Numbered from the stretch's first letter, positions 34,114 to 47,300 are shown. The stretch: 64,000 nucleotides of DNA from Anomaloglossus baeobatrachus (GCF_048569485.1 NC_134354.1:509078869-509142868); one strand, 5' to 3'. Program-made: numbers and translations. Notes: generated by a model not told the origin, from the sequence alone.

Positions 34114-34889
34114 TGTGACACCCTGGCCTATCAGGTCGTCACAGGGTATTGTGCAACCTGCCCTTCTGCACAGTATCCAATTCTCCTTGGTTAAGGATCC
34201 TTGTCCTTTGGTGTTGCTAAAATCAGAGCCAGTCAAAACCCTAGGAACACTTTACACCATACCCACCAGACACATTATTGGGGGGCCTGAAGGGAATAGG
34301 GCCGCCCACTTGGGGGTTGGTAGCGGAAAGTGAAAAAGTGAGAGGAGTTGTTGTGTGTTGGAGAAGAAAGAGAGAGGAGATCAGGAGCAGGGCTCCTTGA
34401 GTCTATTAGGTGGCAGATGTTGGTCTGGGCTTGGTAGGAGCTGGAAACCCCGGTCGCAGGGGATCATGTTAAGGGGCACGGGCTTGCCGAGGAGAGCAGC
34501 CGGCGGCCTTGAGCCATCTCCGGGCAGGGGCCAGGGCACGACGGGGTACGCGGACTCTAGGCCGGGAAGTAGCTTCAAGCGTCCTAGTAATTTACCCGAC
34601 GGGGATGAAGTCTTCAAGATTCATCCCTCACCCACTCCAAAATCAGGGTACCAGCACACCGATGGGATAGGACTTTCCCAAACACAGTCCAGAAAATCCT
34701 GAGCGTGAACCCTGAAAGAAAGCTCACTCCGTTAGCCATACGGGTGAGCAGGACCCGATTAGTTCCAGACTATAGGGTCAAACAAGTAAGACCGCGCGAG
34801 TGACCACGTGAACCCCTGGGTCCAGAGAGCCCTCGAGCCACTGCGGTTCAAGATCCGAGCGGCTCGGCCGCTGACACGGGGGCGGTACA
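34114..34889 (+). repeat. 3' LTR of the gypsy fossil
   Basis: TGTGACACCCTGGCCTATC to GGGGGCGGTACA, immediately after the polypurine tract. It is shorter than the 5' LTR. Confidence 0.85.
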
Positions 34890-35118
34890 CCAGAATATTG
34901 CGAGAGAATATTTTCAGACATTTTTATAACTTTCTGCAAAGTCAAAAGTTTATATATACTAAACGTACTATGCCTTTAAACAATATGGGACAGCCCATAT
35001 GATGATGTCATGTCTTTGGAAGCCTCTAATAGATTTATTGGCAACATCTGAATTAATTAGAGACATACCTGTGGATGTATTTTATTGCAAATCTGAAGCA
35101 CACTGTTTCTTTGTGTAG
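34890..35118 (+). mobile_element. Nested Tc1 element, segment 2
   Basis: Resumes after the CCAG duplication: GAATATTTTCAGACATTTTT, then CATATGATGATGTCATGTCTT and AATTAGAGACATACCTGTGG, which is the usual 5' untranslated region of this Tc1 family. It breaks off at TTCTTTGTGTAG, where the LTR-like block at 35119 begins. Confidence 0.8.
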
Positions 35119-36301
35119 TGTAGCACTCCTGAGGTACGAGGTGCCACAAATGTAACCCATGGAAACCCAAACCCTGGAATACCCGTGCCAGCAAACACAC
35201 CAGCACCTTCAGGCCACACACACATACCCCAACACCACACAGGGAAACTGCCTAGTAACAGGAAAAGGGGATGGGTACTGATTGGATAGTATCACCCAGC
35301 CTGTATGGAGAGACCCAGCGAGTGGAGGGGCGAGAGGTGTGCAGTCAGTGAGAGGAAGTGGTGTGCAGAGTGAGTTTGTAAGAGGCGAGAGAGGAGGAGG
35401 AGAGGAGTAGTAGTACAAAGTGGAAAGTACTGAAACTGACCTGAAGAATCACCAGAGTGCTGCAAAAGGAGTGAGTGACTGTGGAGTACGGAACCAGGAC
35501 TGCAGGAACCGTGGATTACCTGTGGAAGCGTCAGACTCCAGGTACCACGGGAGGCCTGTGTAAGTCTGGAACCAAGGCTCACAGTACTCAGCAAAAGGCG
35601 GGGTGCAGACCCTAGGACAGTGAGACACTTTATGGTCAGCTGTTAACTCTGCCGGGCAAGAAGATCTCCAGGGTCCATCGGCAACAGAAAAAGTCTGAAG
35701 CACAAGCAGCGAAGAGGGGACCGGGAAAGGAATCCCTTAAATAGTCCAGGCTGCCTGCAATAGAACCAAGACAGAAACAGAGGGGTTCCCAAGTAGCTCT
35801 AGGCCACGGGAGCCCATCAACAACAAGTGAGCATGGAGGACAGCCAACCCAGGTCACAGCTGGCATGGAGAATAAGGGGAGCGGATACACCTGGGACCGG
35901 CACCCGCGGGTTCAGGTACCACCACAGCAAAATAAAGACAAGTGGAAAATGCAACCCTGGTGTGGACTGTGTTCTTGATCATCCCGTGCACTCACACTGA
36001 CTGTTTCTCACTACAGCCTCTATCATCCACTGCTGTGGTCCAGCCCTGCTTGCAGAGGGCCCAAAACACCTAAGCTGCACAACTCCATCAGGTCCAGCAG
36101 AACCCTGCAGCGGTGGCTTCAAATATCCTGGCCGCACACCGCAAGTGGCATAGTCGACAAAAACTATTTTCTTTTATTTAAACCTCTTTTTATTTCGGAT
36201 GGACCCCTGGCGTCACAGAACCAGGCATTGGCCACGACCATGACTCCCCTGAGTGTGACACACGCCCGGGACCGAGTACCCCACAGCCCTGGGGCGTTAC
36301 A
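35119..36301 (+). mobile_element. Solo-LTR-like fossil inserted in the Tc1 element
   Basis: A block of about 1.18 kb, TGTAGCACTCCTGAGG to GGGGCGTTACA, interrupts the Tc1 5' region. TG..CA ends, length and an inner CTGGCGTCACAGAACCAGGC block suggest an LTR of a Ty3/gypsy-related family different from the 28007 group. No target duplication was found and no interior is present. Confidence 0.55.
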
Positions 36302-36489
36302 CCCACATCATAGGAAAGTCAAAAGAAATCAGCCAAGATCTCGGGAAGAGAATTGTAGACTTGCACAAGTCTGGTTCATAATTGTGTGCAATTTCCAGAT
36401 AACTCAAGGTGCCATGTTCATCTGTACAAGTACAAACAAGATGGGAATGTCCAGCCATCATACCACTCTGGAAGGAGATGGGTTCTGTG
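36302..36489 (+). mobile_element. Nested Tc1 element, segment 3 (start of transposase, pseudogene)
   Basis: CATCATAGGAAAGTCAAAAG and onward matches the start of Tc1 transposase, Lys-Ser-Lys-Glu-Ile-Ser-Gln-Asp-Leu, the helix-turn-helix region that binds the terminal repeats. The reading frame is lost further on. The hAT element at 36490 interrupts it after GTTCTGTG (36482-36489). Confidence 0.8.
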
Positions 36490-36499
36490 AAGAGTTGAG

Positions 36500-37261
36500 C
36501 GCGGTTCGCGGTTCTCCAGTTCTAGGCTCGAGTGATTTTGGGGCCTGTTCTAGATCGAACTAGAACTCGAGCTTTTTGCAAAAGCTCGATAGTTCTAGAA
36601 ACGTTCGAGAACGGTTCTAGCAGCAAAAAAACAGCTAATTCCTAGCTGGCTTCCCGCTGTAATAGTGTAAGTCACTCTGTGACTCACACTATTATGTAAT
36701 TTCAGTGTATAGTGTGCGGGAACAGCGCCTTCAGATCACTGCTGTTTGTATAATGGCGATCACCATTTTTTTTTCCCTTATCTTCCTTCCCTAAGCGCAC
36801 GCGTGTAGTGGGGAGGGCCATTATGTCAGCCAATCCCAGACACACACACAGCTAAGTGGACTTTTAGCCAGAGAAGCAACGGCATGTGTGATAGGATGTC
36901 CATGTCACATGTCCCTGCATTATAAAAACGAGTATCTGCCCGTCCGGACGCCATTATCTCTTCTGCGTCCTTGGTGTCAGACATCACTGGCGCAGCTCCG
37001 TTCTTTGTCCTATCGCCGATACTGCTGTATGCGCTCCATACACAGCGCTGGACAGCTTAGGGATAGCACTTTCTATCAGTCCTTTTAAGGGCTCATACCG
37101 GCAGGGTCAGAGCCATAGGTGACAGGTCCTGAAAACAGAGACAGCGTCTGTGTAGCTAAGGTCAGGGATTTCCTCGCTGCATTTCCCCATTAGGAGGGAA
37201 TAGAAAGGCAGGCTTCCTTTCCTCTACCCAGAGCCCCACAATCCTGGCACTGTACCCTCCT
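36500..37261 (+). other. 5' non-coding region of the large hAT element
   Basis: Subterminal short repeats of GTTCTAG / CTCGAG type with mirrored copies (CTAGAACTCGAGC, GCTCGATAGTTCTAG) occupy 36510-36620 and are probable transposase-binding sites. A TATA-like TTATAAAAACGAG lies near 36921, consistent with a promoter ahead of the transposase gene, though that is not proven. Confidence 0.45.
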
Positions 37262-37990
37262 GTCCTCTGCACACTCCAACTCATTATAACTAAGCCATTA
37301 TACTAGCAAACACTGAGTGTACCTAGTGGCATCCTAAACGTGGCTGTTGGACTTCTGTATAGTCCCAGTAGTGCACAGATATTTGCAGCACGTCTGCCTG
37401 CATTGCACACTCAAACTGATAGTTACTAAGCCATTATACTAGCAAACACTGAGTGAACTTAGTGTCATCCTAAACGTGGCTGTTGGACTTCTGTATAGTC
37501 CCAGTAGTGCACAGATATTTGCAGCACGTCTGCCTGCATTGCACACTCAAACTGATAGTTACTAAGCCATTATACTAGCAAACACTGAGTGAACTTAGTG
37601 TCATCCTAAACGTGGCTGTTGGACTTCTGTATAGTCCCAGTAGTGCACAGATATTTGCAGCACGTCTGCCTGCATTGCACACTCAAACTGATAGTTACTA
37701 AGCCATTATACTAGCAAACACTGAGTGAACTTAGTGTCATCCTAAACGTGGCTGTTGGACTTCTGTATAGTCCCAGTAGTGCACAGATATTTGCAGCACG
37801 TCTGCCTGCATTGCACACTCAAACTGATAGTTACTAAGCCATTATACTAGCAAACACTGAGTGAACTTAGTGTCATCCTAAACGTGGCTGTTGGACTTCT
37901 GTATAGTCCCAGTAGTGCACAGATATTTGCAGCACGTCTGCCTGCATTGCACACTCAAACTGATAGTTACTAAGCCATTATACTAGCAAT
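37262..37990 (+). repeat. 136-bp tandem repeat, about 5.3 copies
   Basis: GCACACTCAAACTGATAG recurs at 37405, 37541, 37677 and onward with a period of 136 bp. The first copy is more diverged; the later ones look nearly identical. It lies in the transposase 5' region of the hAT element. Confidence 0.92.
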
Positions 37991-38147
37991 TTATGCTGCC
38001 AGTTTAAGGGCCGTAGTTGCATTGTCAGGGATATTTATTCTTTATTATTCTGCTGTTAATAAAGCTAGACCACCGCTGCAATCTACACCACCTCTCAATT
38101 TTTACTACCACATTTTCAGTGCACAATCTTGTCGCAATCAACATGAG

Positions 38148-38345
38148 TATTGCACCAGAGCTCGGCGGTGCTGCCACAGTCGCTGTAACATGTGGAGAGT
38201 TGAATTCCAGTGTGTCGCCACATCGCATTTCAGGCGATGAACCGGCAGGCCGAAAGACTTCTGGAGCGATGCAAGTCGCTCAGCTGCGGCGCTTGAACAG
38301 CGGAAGTGAGCAGACAGTTTTCGTGCCCTGTTCAGAAGGCCATCT
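38148..38345 (-). repeat. Inverted 198-bp copy of a transposase gene segment (left arm)
   Basis: Reverse complement of 39859-40056 with about two mismatches. On the minus strand it reads DGLLNRARKLSAHFRCSS and on through HWNSTLHMLQRLWQHRRALVQY, the same text as the transposase on the plus strand except one residue. It overlaps the 5' end of the plus-strand transposase frame, so a transposase transcript would carry both arms. Confidence 0.93.
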
Positions 38346-41331
38346 GTCAACCCACAGTCAGGCACTCGAGGAGGTCAACAGAGGTGGTGGAGGAGGATGC
38401 AACTGATGACGAAGATACCTTGCGCCTTCCTGGACAGAGTCGGAGTACTGGTAGCACGTCTACAACTGCATCCTCAGCCACCACTCTGCCTCTGAGCACT
38501 AATCGGGGTGGATCAACAGGTCGCATGCCCTCTAAGCCTTGCCTAGCCTGGTCCTTTTTTGACATAGCAAAAGATCGCCCAAATTATGTGATCTGTAAAA
38601 TTTGTCATGGTTCTCTTAGTAGAGGTCAAAACCTCAGCAGTTTGACAACTTCTTCCATGAATCGTCACATGAATAAATATCATATGTCCCGATGGGAAGC
38701 TCACCGTGCTGCAATGCGGCCTAGCGGAGCGAACCATCCACCGCCTGCCCCTTCCAGTGCATCCGCGCGCTCTTCATCTTCTAGGACTGTGGGGACAGCT
38801 GTCACACCTGTTTTTCCACGCACAACTTCCACCACTGTAACCGCAACAGGCAGTTTGCTTGGTAGGTCGTCAGTTGGTTTGGAAGGGGAAACAAGTGAGT
38901 GTATACAGCTCTCTCAGACATCGATAGCATCAACGTTGGATGAAGGCAACATCATGTCTCTGCCTGCACTTTCCTCACAAACCTGCATTTTTCCAGCGAC
39001 ACCCTACTCAACACCGTCTACACACAGCAGCCAGATCTCTGTCCCTCAGATGTGGTCAAATAAAAGGCCACTTCCTGCGACCCATGACAAAGCTAAGAGG
39101 TTGACTCTATCCCTCTGTAAGCTCTTGGCTACCGAAATGCTGCCTTTCCGCCCAGTGGACACACAGGATTTTAGAGACCTTATATCTGTCGCTGTGCCCC
39201 AGTACCAGATGCCTAGTCGCCACTACTTCTCTAAGAAAGGTGTGCCCGCGCTACACCAGCATGTCGCACACAACATCACCGCTTCCTTGAGAAACTCTGT
39301 GTGTCAACGGGTGCATTTCACCACCGATACTTGGACCAGTAAGCATGGACAGGGACGTTACATGTCGCTGACTGGGCACTGGGTAACTATGGTGATAGAT
39401 GGTGAAGGGTCTGCTGCACAAGTCTTGCCGTCCCCACGACTTGTGTGTCAATCCTCTGTCTGTCCAAGTTCCGCCACTGCTTCTGCCTCCTCCACCTCAT
39501 CTGGGTCCTCCACCTCTGCCCCAAGCCTGCCTGGTCAGGCCACCAGCGTTCTCACTGCGCAGAAGGAATCACGCACCCCTCATTACTATGCTGGCAGCAG
39601 AGCGCAACGGCATCAGGCGGTCTTTAGCTTGACATGTCTTGGGAATAAGAGTCACACAGCTGAGGAGTTGTGGTCAGCTCTGCGGTCCGAGTTTAATAAA
39701 TGGTTGTCTCCACTCAACCTGCAGCCTGGTAAGGCTGTGTGCGACAATGCTGCAAACCTGGGTGCGGCCCTTCGCCTGGACAAGGTGACACACGTACCTT
39801 GTATGGCTCACGTGTTGAACCTTGTCGTCCAGCAATTTTTAACACACTATCCCGGCCTAGATGGCCTTCTGAACAGGGCACGAAAACTGTCTGCTCACTT
39901 CCGCTGTTCAAGCTCCGCAGCTGAGCGACTTGCATCGCTCCAGAAGTCTTTCGGCCTGCCGGTTCATCGCCTGAAATGCGATGTGGCGACACACTGGAAT
40001 TCAACTCTCCACATGTTACAGCGACTGTGGCAGCACCGCCGAGCCCTGGTGCAATACGTCATGACGTATAGCCTGGGCCAATGAGATGCAGAGGTGGGGC
40101 AGATCACCCTGATGGAGTGGTCTCAGATCAAGGACCTATGCACCCTTCTGCACAGTTTCGACATGGCGACGAATATGTTTAGCGCTGACATTGCCATTAT
40201 CAGCATGACAATTCCAGTCATTTACATGCTGGAGCACACGCTAAACACTATTCGGAGTCAGGGGGTGGGACAACAGGAAGGGGAGGAACTACAGGAGGAT
40301 TCATATGCGCAAGACACAACAACATCACCAAGGTCCAGACGTTCATCATCACCAACGCGGCAGGCATGGGACCATGGGGGACAGGGATCAACAAGGGCGC
40401 ATGGTAGCAGGCTAAATGTTAAGGAAGGTGCAGGAGAACATGAAGAAATAGAGGACAAACTGTCCATGGACATGGAAGACTCAGCGGATGAGGGAGACCT
40501 TGGTCAAATTTCTGTTGAAAGAGGTTGGGGGAGATGTCAGAGGAAGAAAGAACGGTTAGCACCTCTATGCCACAAACACAGCGTGGACTTGGTCGGCATG
40601 GCTGCGCAAGACACATGAGTGCCTTCTTGTTGCACTACCTCCAACATGACCCTCGTATTGTCAAAATTAGAAGTGATGATGACTACTGGATTGCCACACT
40701 ATTAGATCCCCGGTACAAGTCCAAATTTTGTGACATAATTCCAGCCATAGAAAGGGACGCACGTATGCAGGAGTATCAGCAGAAGCTGTTACTCGATCTT
40801 AGCTCGGCTTTTCCACCAAACAACCGTGCAGGTGCAGGGAGTGATTCTCCCAGTTGTAACTTGACAAACATGGGACGGTCTCGTCATCTTCAACAGTCTA
40901 CCCGTACCAGTAGGACCGTAGCTGGTGCTGGTAACAGCAATTTTATGGAATCTTTTCATAATTTTTTTAGACCCTCCTTTGCAAGGCCACCAGAGACAAC
41001 AAGTCTGACACATAGTCAATGGCTGGAGAGGATGATACAGGAGTATCTCCAAATGAACATCGATGCCATGACTTTGCAAATGGAGCCTTGCTCCTTTTGG
41101 GCTTCAAATCTAGAAAAATGTCCAGAGCTCTCCAGTTACGCCTTGGAGATTTTTTCGTGTCCAGCTGCCAGCGTTGTCTCTGAACGTGTCTTCAGTGCTG
41201 CTGGGTGTGTGCTGACAGATAAGCGCACGCGTCTGTCCAGTGACAATGTGGACAGACTGACGTTCATCAAAATGAACAAGTCATGGATCCACAAGGAATT
41301 TACTACCCCTGTGTCATCCTGGGGAGAGTAA
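38306..41331 (+). pseudogene. hAT transposase with BED zinc finger (broken)
   Basis: A Ser/Thr-rich N-terminus leads to a BED finger (about residues 75-125 from 38306: SFFDIAKDRPNYVICKICHG..MNRHMNKYH, with Cys-Cys and His-His ligands). The RNase H-like core has FTTDTWTS (first catalytic Asp), VCDNAANL, and CMAHVLNLVVQ. The C-terminal dimerisation region has WIATLLDPRYK and SVVSERVFSAAG, containing the catalytic Glu. The frame is cut by an in-frame TGA at 40082-40084 and by a frameshift near 40530 (text continues from 40525 in another frame), so no full protein is made. The segment 39859-40056 also exists as an inverted copy upstream. The host-type ZBED family is related, but the terminal repeats show this is the element's own gene. 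The gene ends KMNKSWIHKEFTTPVSSWGE. Confidence 0.92.
39859..40056 (+). repeat. Right arm of the 198-bp inverted repeat, inside the transposase gene
   Basis: AGATGGCCTTCTGAACAGG to CTGGTGCAATA. It pairs with 38148-38345 across about 1.5 kb. The copy here is the one in its proper place in the gene, since the protein runs through it without a break. Confidence 0.93.
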
Positions 41332-41336
41332 ATGCT

Positions 41337-44300
41337 TGTGGATTTGGAATGTGCTTGATGCAAATCAAAACATCCTGTTTGCAACTAGGGCACAAGTGCT
41401 GCCACTGATAAGGTGTCTGTGTGGGGCCCAATTTTTGGAAAAAAAGAGAGTCTCCGCTTGGAGTAACCCTTGCTTGCTGTGTTTTTTAAAAATGATCCAA
41501 GATGAACAGAGCTGGGATCAGGAAAGACTTTGCTACCTACTTCGGTGTCATCCTGGGGACGGTTAAGAATAGCGTATCTTTGAATGTGCTTGATGCAAAT
41601 CTAGCTGTGAATTGTACAACTGGGGCACAACTGCTGCCACTGAAGGGGTGGGTGTGTGTGGGGCACAATTTTTGGAAAAAAGGGAGGCTCCGCTTGGAGT
41701 AACCCTTGCTTACATTGTTTTTAAAAGAAGCCAAGATGAACAAGTCATGGCTCAGCAAAGACTTTGCTACCTACCCCGGTGTCATCCTGGGGACGGTTAA
41801 GAATAGCGTATTTTTGAATGTGCTTGATGCAAATCTAGCTGTGAATTGTACAACTGGGGCACAACTGCTGCCACTAAAGGGGTGGGTGTGTGTGGGGCTC
41901 AATTTTTGGAAAAAAGGAAGACTCCGCTTGGAGTAACCCTTGCTTACATTGTTTTTAAAAGAAGCCAAGATGAACAGAGCCGGGATCAGGAAAGACTTTG
42001 CTACCTACCCCGGTGTCATCCTGGGGACGGTTAAGAATAGCGTATTTTTGAATGTGCTTGATGCAAATCTAGCCGTGAATTGTACAACTGGGGCACAACT
42101 GCTACCACTGAAGGGGTGGGTGTGTGTGGGGCACAATTTTTGGAAAAAAGGGAGCCTCCGCTTGGAGTAACCCTTGCTTACATTGTTTTTAAAAGAAGCC
42201 AAGATGAACAAGTCATGGTTCAGCAAAGACTTTGCTACTTACCCCGGTGTCATCCTGGGGACGGTTAAGAATAGCGTATTTTTGAATGTGCTTGATGCAA
42301 ATCTAGCTGTGAATTGTACAACTGGGACACAACTGCTGCCACTGAAGGGGTGGGTGTGTGTGGGGCCCAATTTTTGGAAAAAAGGAAGACTCCGCATGGA
42401 GTAACCCTTGCTTACATTGTTTTTAAAAGAAGCCAAGATGAACAGAGCTGGGATCAGGAAAGACTTTGCTACCTACCCTGGTGTCATCCTGGGGACGGTT
42501 AAGAATAGCGTATTTTTGAATGTGCTTGATGCAAATCTAGCTGTGAATTGTACAACTGGGGCACAAGTGCTGCCACTGAAGGGGTGGGTGTGTGTGGGGC
42601 ACAATTTTTGGAAAAAAGGGAGGCTCCGCTTGGAGTAACCCTTGCTTACATTGTTTTTAAAAGAAGCCAAGATGAACAAGTCATGGCTCAGCAAAGACTT
42701 TGCTACCTACCCCGGTGTCATCCTGGGGACGGTTAAGAATAGCGTATTTTTGAATGTGCTTGATGCAAATCTAGCTGTGAATTGTACAACTGGGGCACAA
42801 CTGCTGCCACTAAAGGGGTGGGTGTGTGTGGGGCTCAATTTTTGGAAAAAAGGAAGACTCCGCTTGGAGTAACCCTTGCTTACATTATTTTTAAAAGAAG
42901 CCAAGATGAACAGAGCCGGGATCAGGAAAGACTTTGCTACCTACCCCGGTGTCATCCTGGGGACGGTTAAGAATAGCGTATTTTTGAATGTGCTTGATGC
43001 AAATCTAGCCGTGAATTGTACAACTGGGGCACAACTGCTGCCACTGAAGGGGTGGGTGTGTGTGGGGCACAATTTTTGGAAAAAAGGGAGCCTCCGCTTG
43101 GAGTAACCCTTGCTTACATTGTTTTTAAAAGAAGCCAAGATGAACAAGTCATGGTTCAGCAAAGACTTTGCTACCTACCCCGGTGTCATCCTGGGGACGG
43201 TTAAGAACAGCGTATTTTTGAATGTGCTTGACGCAAATCTAGCTGTGAATTGTACAACTGGGGCACAACTGCTGCCACTGAAGGGGTGGGTGTGTGTGGG
43301 GCACAATTTTTTGGAAAAAAGGGAGGCTCCGCTTGGAGTAACCCTTGCTTACATTGTTTTTAAAAGAAGCCAAGATGAACAGAGCTGGGATCAGGAAAGA
43401 CTTTGCTACCTACCCCGGTGTCATCCTGGGGACGGTTAAGAATAGCGTATTTTTGAATGTGCTTGATGCAAATCTAGCTGTGAATTGTACAACTGGGGCA
43501 CAACTGCTGCCACTGAAGGGGTGGGTGTGTGTGGGGCCCAATTTTTGTAAAAAAGGAAGACTCCGCTTGGAGTAACCCTTGCTTACATTGTTTTTAAAAG
43601 AAGCCAAGATGAACAGAGCTGGGATCAGGAAAGACTTTGCTACCTACCCCGGTGTCATCCTGGGGACGGTTAAGAATAGCGTATTTTTGAATGTGCTTGA
43701 TGCAAATCTAGCTGTGAATTGTACAACTGGGGCACAACTGCTGCCACTGAAGGGGTGGGTGTGTGTGGGGCCCAATTTTTGGAAAAAAGAGAGGCTCCGC
43801 TTGGAGTAACCCTTGCTTGCTGTGTTTTTAAAAGAAGCCAAGATGAACAGAGCTGGGATCAGGAAAGACTTTGCTACCTACCCCGGTGTCATCCTGGGGA
43901 CGGTTAAGAATAGCGTATTTTTGAATGTGCTTGATGCAAATCTAGCTGTGAATTGTACAACTGGGGCGCAACTGCTGCCACTGAAGGGGTGAGTGTGTGT
44001 GGGGCCCAATTTTTGGAAAAAAGGAAGACTCCGCTTGGAGTAACCCTTGCTTACATTGTTTTTAAAAGAAGCCAAGATGAACAGAGCTGGGATCAGGAAA
44101 GACTTTGCTACCTACCCCGGTGTCATCCTGGGGACGGTTAAGAATAGCGTATTTTTGAATGTGCTTGATGCAAATCTAGCTGTGAATTGTACAACTGGGG
44201 CACAACTGCTGCCACTGAAGGGGTGGGTGTGTGTGGGGCCCAATTTTTGTAAAAAAGGAAGACTCCGCTTGGAGTAACCCTTGCTTACATTGTTTTTAAA

Positions 44301-47300
44301 AGAAGCCAAGATGAACAGAGCTGGGATAAGGAAAGACTTTGCTACCTACCCCGGTGTCATCCTGGGGACGGTTAAGAATAGCGTATTTTTGAATGTGCTT
44401 GATGCAAATCTAGCTGTGAATTGTACAACTGGGGCACAACTGCTGCCACTGAAGGGGTGGGTGTGTGTGGGGCACAATTTTTGGAAAAAAGGGAGGCTCC
44501 GCTTGGAGTAACCCTTGCTTGCTGTGTTTTTTAAAAATGATCCAAGATGAACAGAGCTGGGATCAGGAAAGACTTTGCTACTAACCCCGGTGTCATCCTG
44601 GGGACGGTTAAGAATAGCGTATTTTTGAAAGTGCTTGATGCAAATCAAAACATCCTGTTTGCAACTAGGGCACAAGTGCTGCCACTGATAAGGTGTCTGT
44701 GTGGGGCCCAATTTTTGGAAAAAAAGGGAGACTCCGCTTGGAGTAACCCTTGCTTACATTGTTTTTAAAAGAAGCCAAGATGAACAAGTCATGGTTCAGC
44801 AAAGACTTTGCTACCTACCCCGGTGTCATCCTGGGGACGGTTAAGAATAGCGTATTTTTGAATGTGCTAGATGCAAATCAAAACATCCTGTTTGCAACTA
44901 GGGCACAAGTGCTGCCACTGATAAGGTGTCTATGTGGGGCCCAATTTTTGGAAAAAAAGGGAGACTCCGCTTGGAGTAACCCTTGCTTGCTGTGTTTTTT
45001 AAAAATGATCCAAGATGAACAGAGCTGGGATCAGGAAAGACTTTGCTACCAACCCCGGTGTCATCCTGGGGACGGTTAAGAATAGCGTATTTTTGAATGT
45101 GCTTGATGCAAATCTAGCCATGAATTGTACAACTGGGGCACAACTGCTGCCACTGAAGGGGTGGGTGTGTGTGGGGCACAATTTTTGGAAAAAAGGGAGC
45201 CTCCGCTTGGAGTAACCCTTGCTTACATTGTTTTTAAAAGAAGCCAAGATGAACAAGTCATGGTTCAGCAAAGACTTTGCTACCTACCCCTGTGTCATCC
45301 TGGGGACGGTTAAGAATAGCGTATTTTTGAATGTGCTTGATGCAAATCTAGCTGTGAATTGTACAACTGGGGCACAACTGCTGCCACTGAAGGGGTGGGT
45401 GTGTGTGGGGCACAATTTTTGGAAAAAAGGGAGGCTCCGCTTGGAGTAACCCTTGCTTACATTGTTTTTAAAAGAAGCCAAGATGAACAGAGCTGGGATC
45501 AGGAAAGACTTTGCTACCTACCCCGGTGTCATCCTGGGGACGGTTAAGAATAGCGTATTTTTGAATGTGCTTGATGCAAATCTAGCTGTGAATTGTACAA
45601 CTGGGGCACAACTGCTGCCACTGAAGGGGTGGGTGTGTGTGGGGCCCAATTTTTGGAAAAAAGGGAGGCTCCGCTTGGAGTAACCCTTGCTTTCTGTGTT
45701 TTTAAAAGAAGCCAAGATGAACAGAGCTGGGATCAGGAAAGACTTTGCTACCTACCCCGGTGTCATCCTGGGGACGGTTAAGAATAGCGTATTTTTGAAT
45801 GTGCTTGATGCAAATCTAGCTGTGAATTGTACAACTGGGGCGCAACTGCTGCCACTGAAGGGGTGAGTGTGTGTGGGGCCCAATTTTTGGAAAAAAGGAA
45901 GACTCCGCTTGGAGTAATCCTTCCTTACATTGTTATTAAAAGAAGCTAAGATGAACAGAGCTGGGATCAGGAAAGACTTTGCTACCTACCCCGGTGTCAT
46001 CCTGGGGACGGTTAAGAATAGCGTATTTTTGAATGTGCTTGATGCAAATCTAGCTGTGAATTGTACAACTGGGGCACAACTGCTGCCACTGAAGGGGTGG
46101 GTGTGTGTGGGGCCCAATTTTTGTAAAAAAGGAAGACTCCGCTTGGAGTAACCCTTGCTTACATTGTTTTTAAAAGAAGCCAAGATGAACAGAGCTGGGA
46201 TCAGGAAAGACTTTGCTACCTACCCCGGTGTCATCCTGGGGACGGTTAAGAATAGCGTATTTTTGAATGTGCTTGATGCAAATCTAGCTGTGAATTGTAC
46301 AACTGGGGCACAACTGCTGCCACTGAAGGGGTGGGTGTGTGTGGGGCACAATTTTTGGAAAAAAGGGAGGCTCCGCTTGGAGTAACCCTTGCTTGCTGTG
46401 TTTTTTAAAAATGATCCAAGATGAACAGAGCTGGGATCAGGAAAGACTTTGCTACCAACCCCGGTGTCATCCTGGGGACGGTTAAGAATAGCGTATTTTT
46501 GAAAGTGCTTGATGCAAATCAAAACATCCTGTTTGCAACTAGGGCACAAGTGCTGCCACTGATAAGGTGTCTGTGTGGGGCCCAATTTTTGGAAAAAAAG
46601 GGAGACTCCGCTTGGAGTAACCCTTGCTTACATTGTTTTTAAAAGAAGCCAAGATGAACAAGTCATGGTTCAGCAAAGACTTTGCTACCTACCCCGGTGT
46701 CATCCTGGGGACGGTTAAGAATAGCGTATTTTTGAATGTGCTAGATGCAAATCAAAACATCCTGTTTGCAACTAGGGCACAAGTGCTGCCACTGATAAGG
46801 TGTCTATGTGGGGCCCAATTTTTGGAAAAAAAGGGAGACTCCGCTTGGAGTAACCCTTGCTTGCTGTGTTTTTTAAAAATGATCCAAGATGAACAGAGCT
46901 GGGATCAGGAAAGACTTTGCTACCAACCCCGGTGTCATCCTGGGGACGGTTAAGAATAGCGTATTTTTGAAAGTGCTTGATGCAAATCAAAACATCCTGT
47001 TTGCAACTAGGGCACAAGTGCTGCCACTGATAAGGTGTCTGTGTGGGGCCCAATTTTTGGAAAAAAAGGGAGACTCCGCTTGGAGTAACCCTTGCTTACA
47101 TTGTTTTTAAAAGAAGCCAAGATGAACAAGTCATGGTTCAGCAAAGACTTTGCTACCTACCCCGGTGTCATCCTGCGGACGGTTAAGAATAGCGTATTTT
47201 TTAATGTGCTTGATGCAAATCTAGCTGTGAATTGTACAACTGGGGCACAACTGCTGCCACTGAAGAGGTGGGTGTGTGTGGGGCACAATTTTTGGAAAAA

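Larger units (their letters stand above)
28007..34889 (+). mobile_element. Ty3/gypsy LTR retroelement fossil, both LTRs present, broken
   Basis: 5' LTR 28007-29142, 3' LTR 34114-34889, with a 4-bp target duplication CCAG. The candidate primer-binding region starts near 29150 and a polypurine tract (AACCAAGGGGGAA) precedes the 3' LTR. Parts in order: gag-like 29364-29660, protease-like about 29670-29960, reverse transcriptase about 30390-31300, RNase H about 31300-31670, integrase about 31950-32760, C-terminal tail about 32880-33436. The coding region is broken in several places (roughly five or more), so it is a fossil. The first 200 bp or so of the two LTRs differ at about 5% of sites by eye, suggesting moderate age. 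It lies inside a Tc1 element. Confidence 0.92.

Noticed and set aside
38306-41331. Host ZBED-type gene
   Set aside because: It lies between hAT termini with an 8-bp target duplication and has a stop and a frameshift, so it is the element's own decayed transposase.
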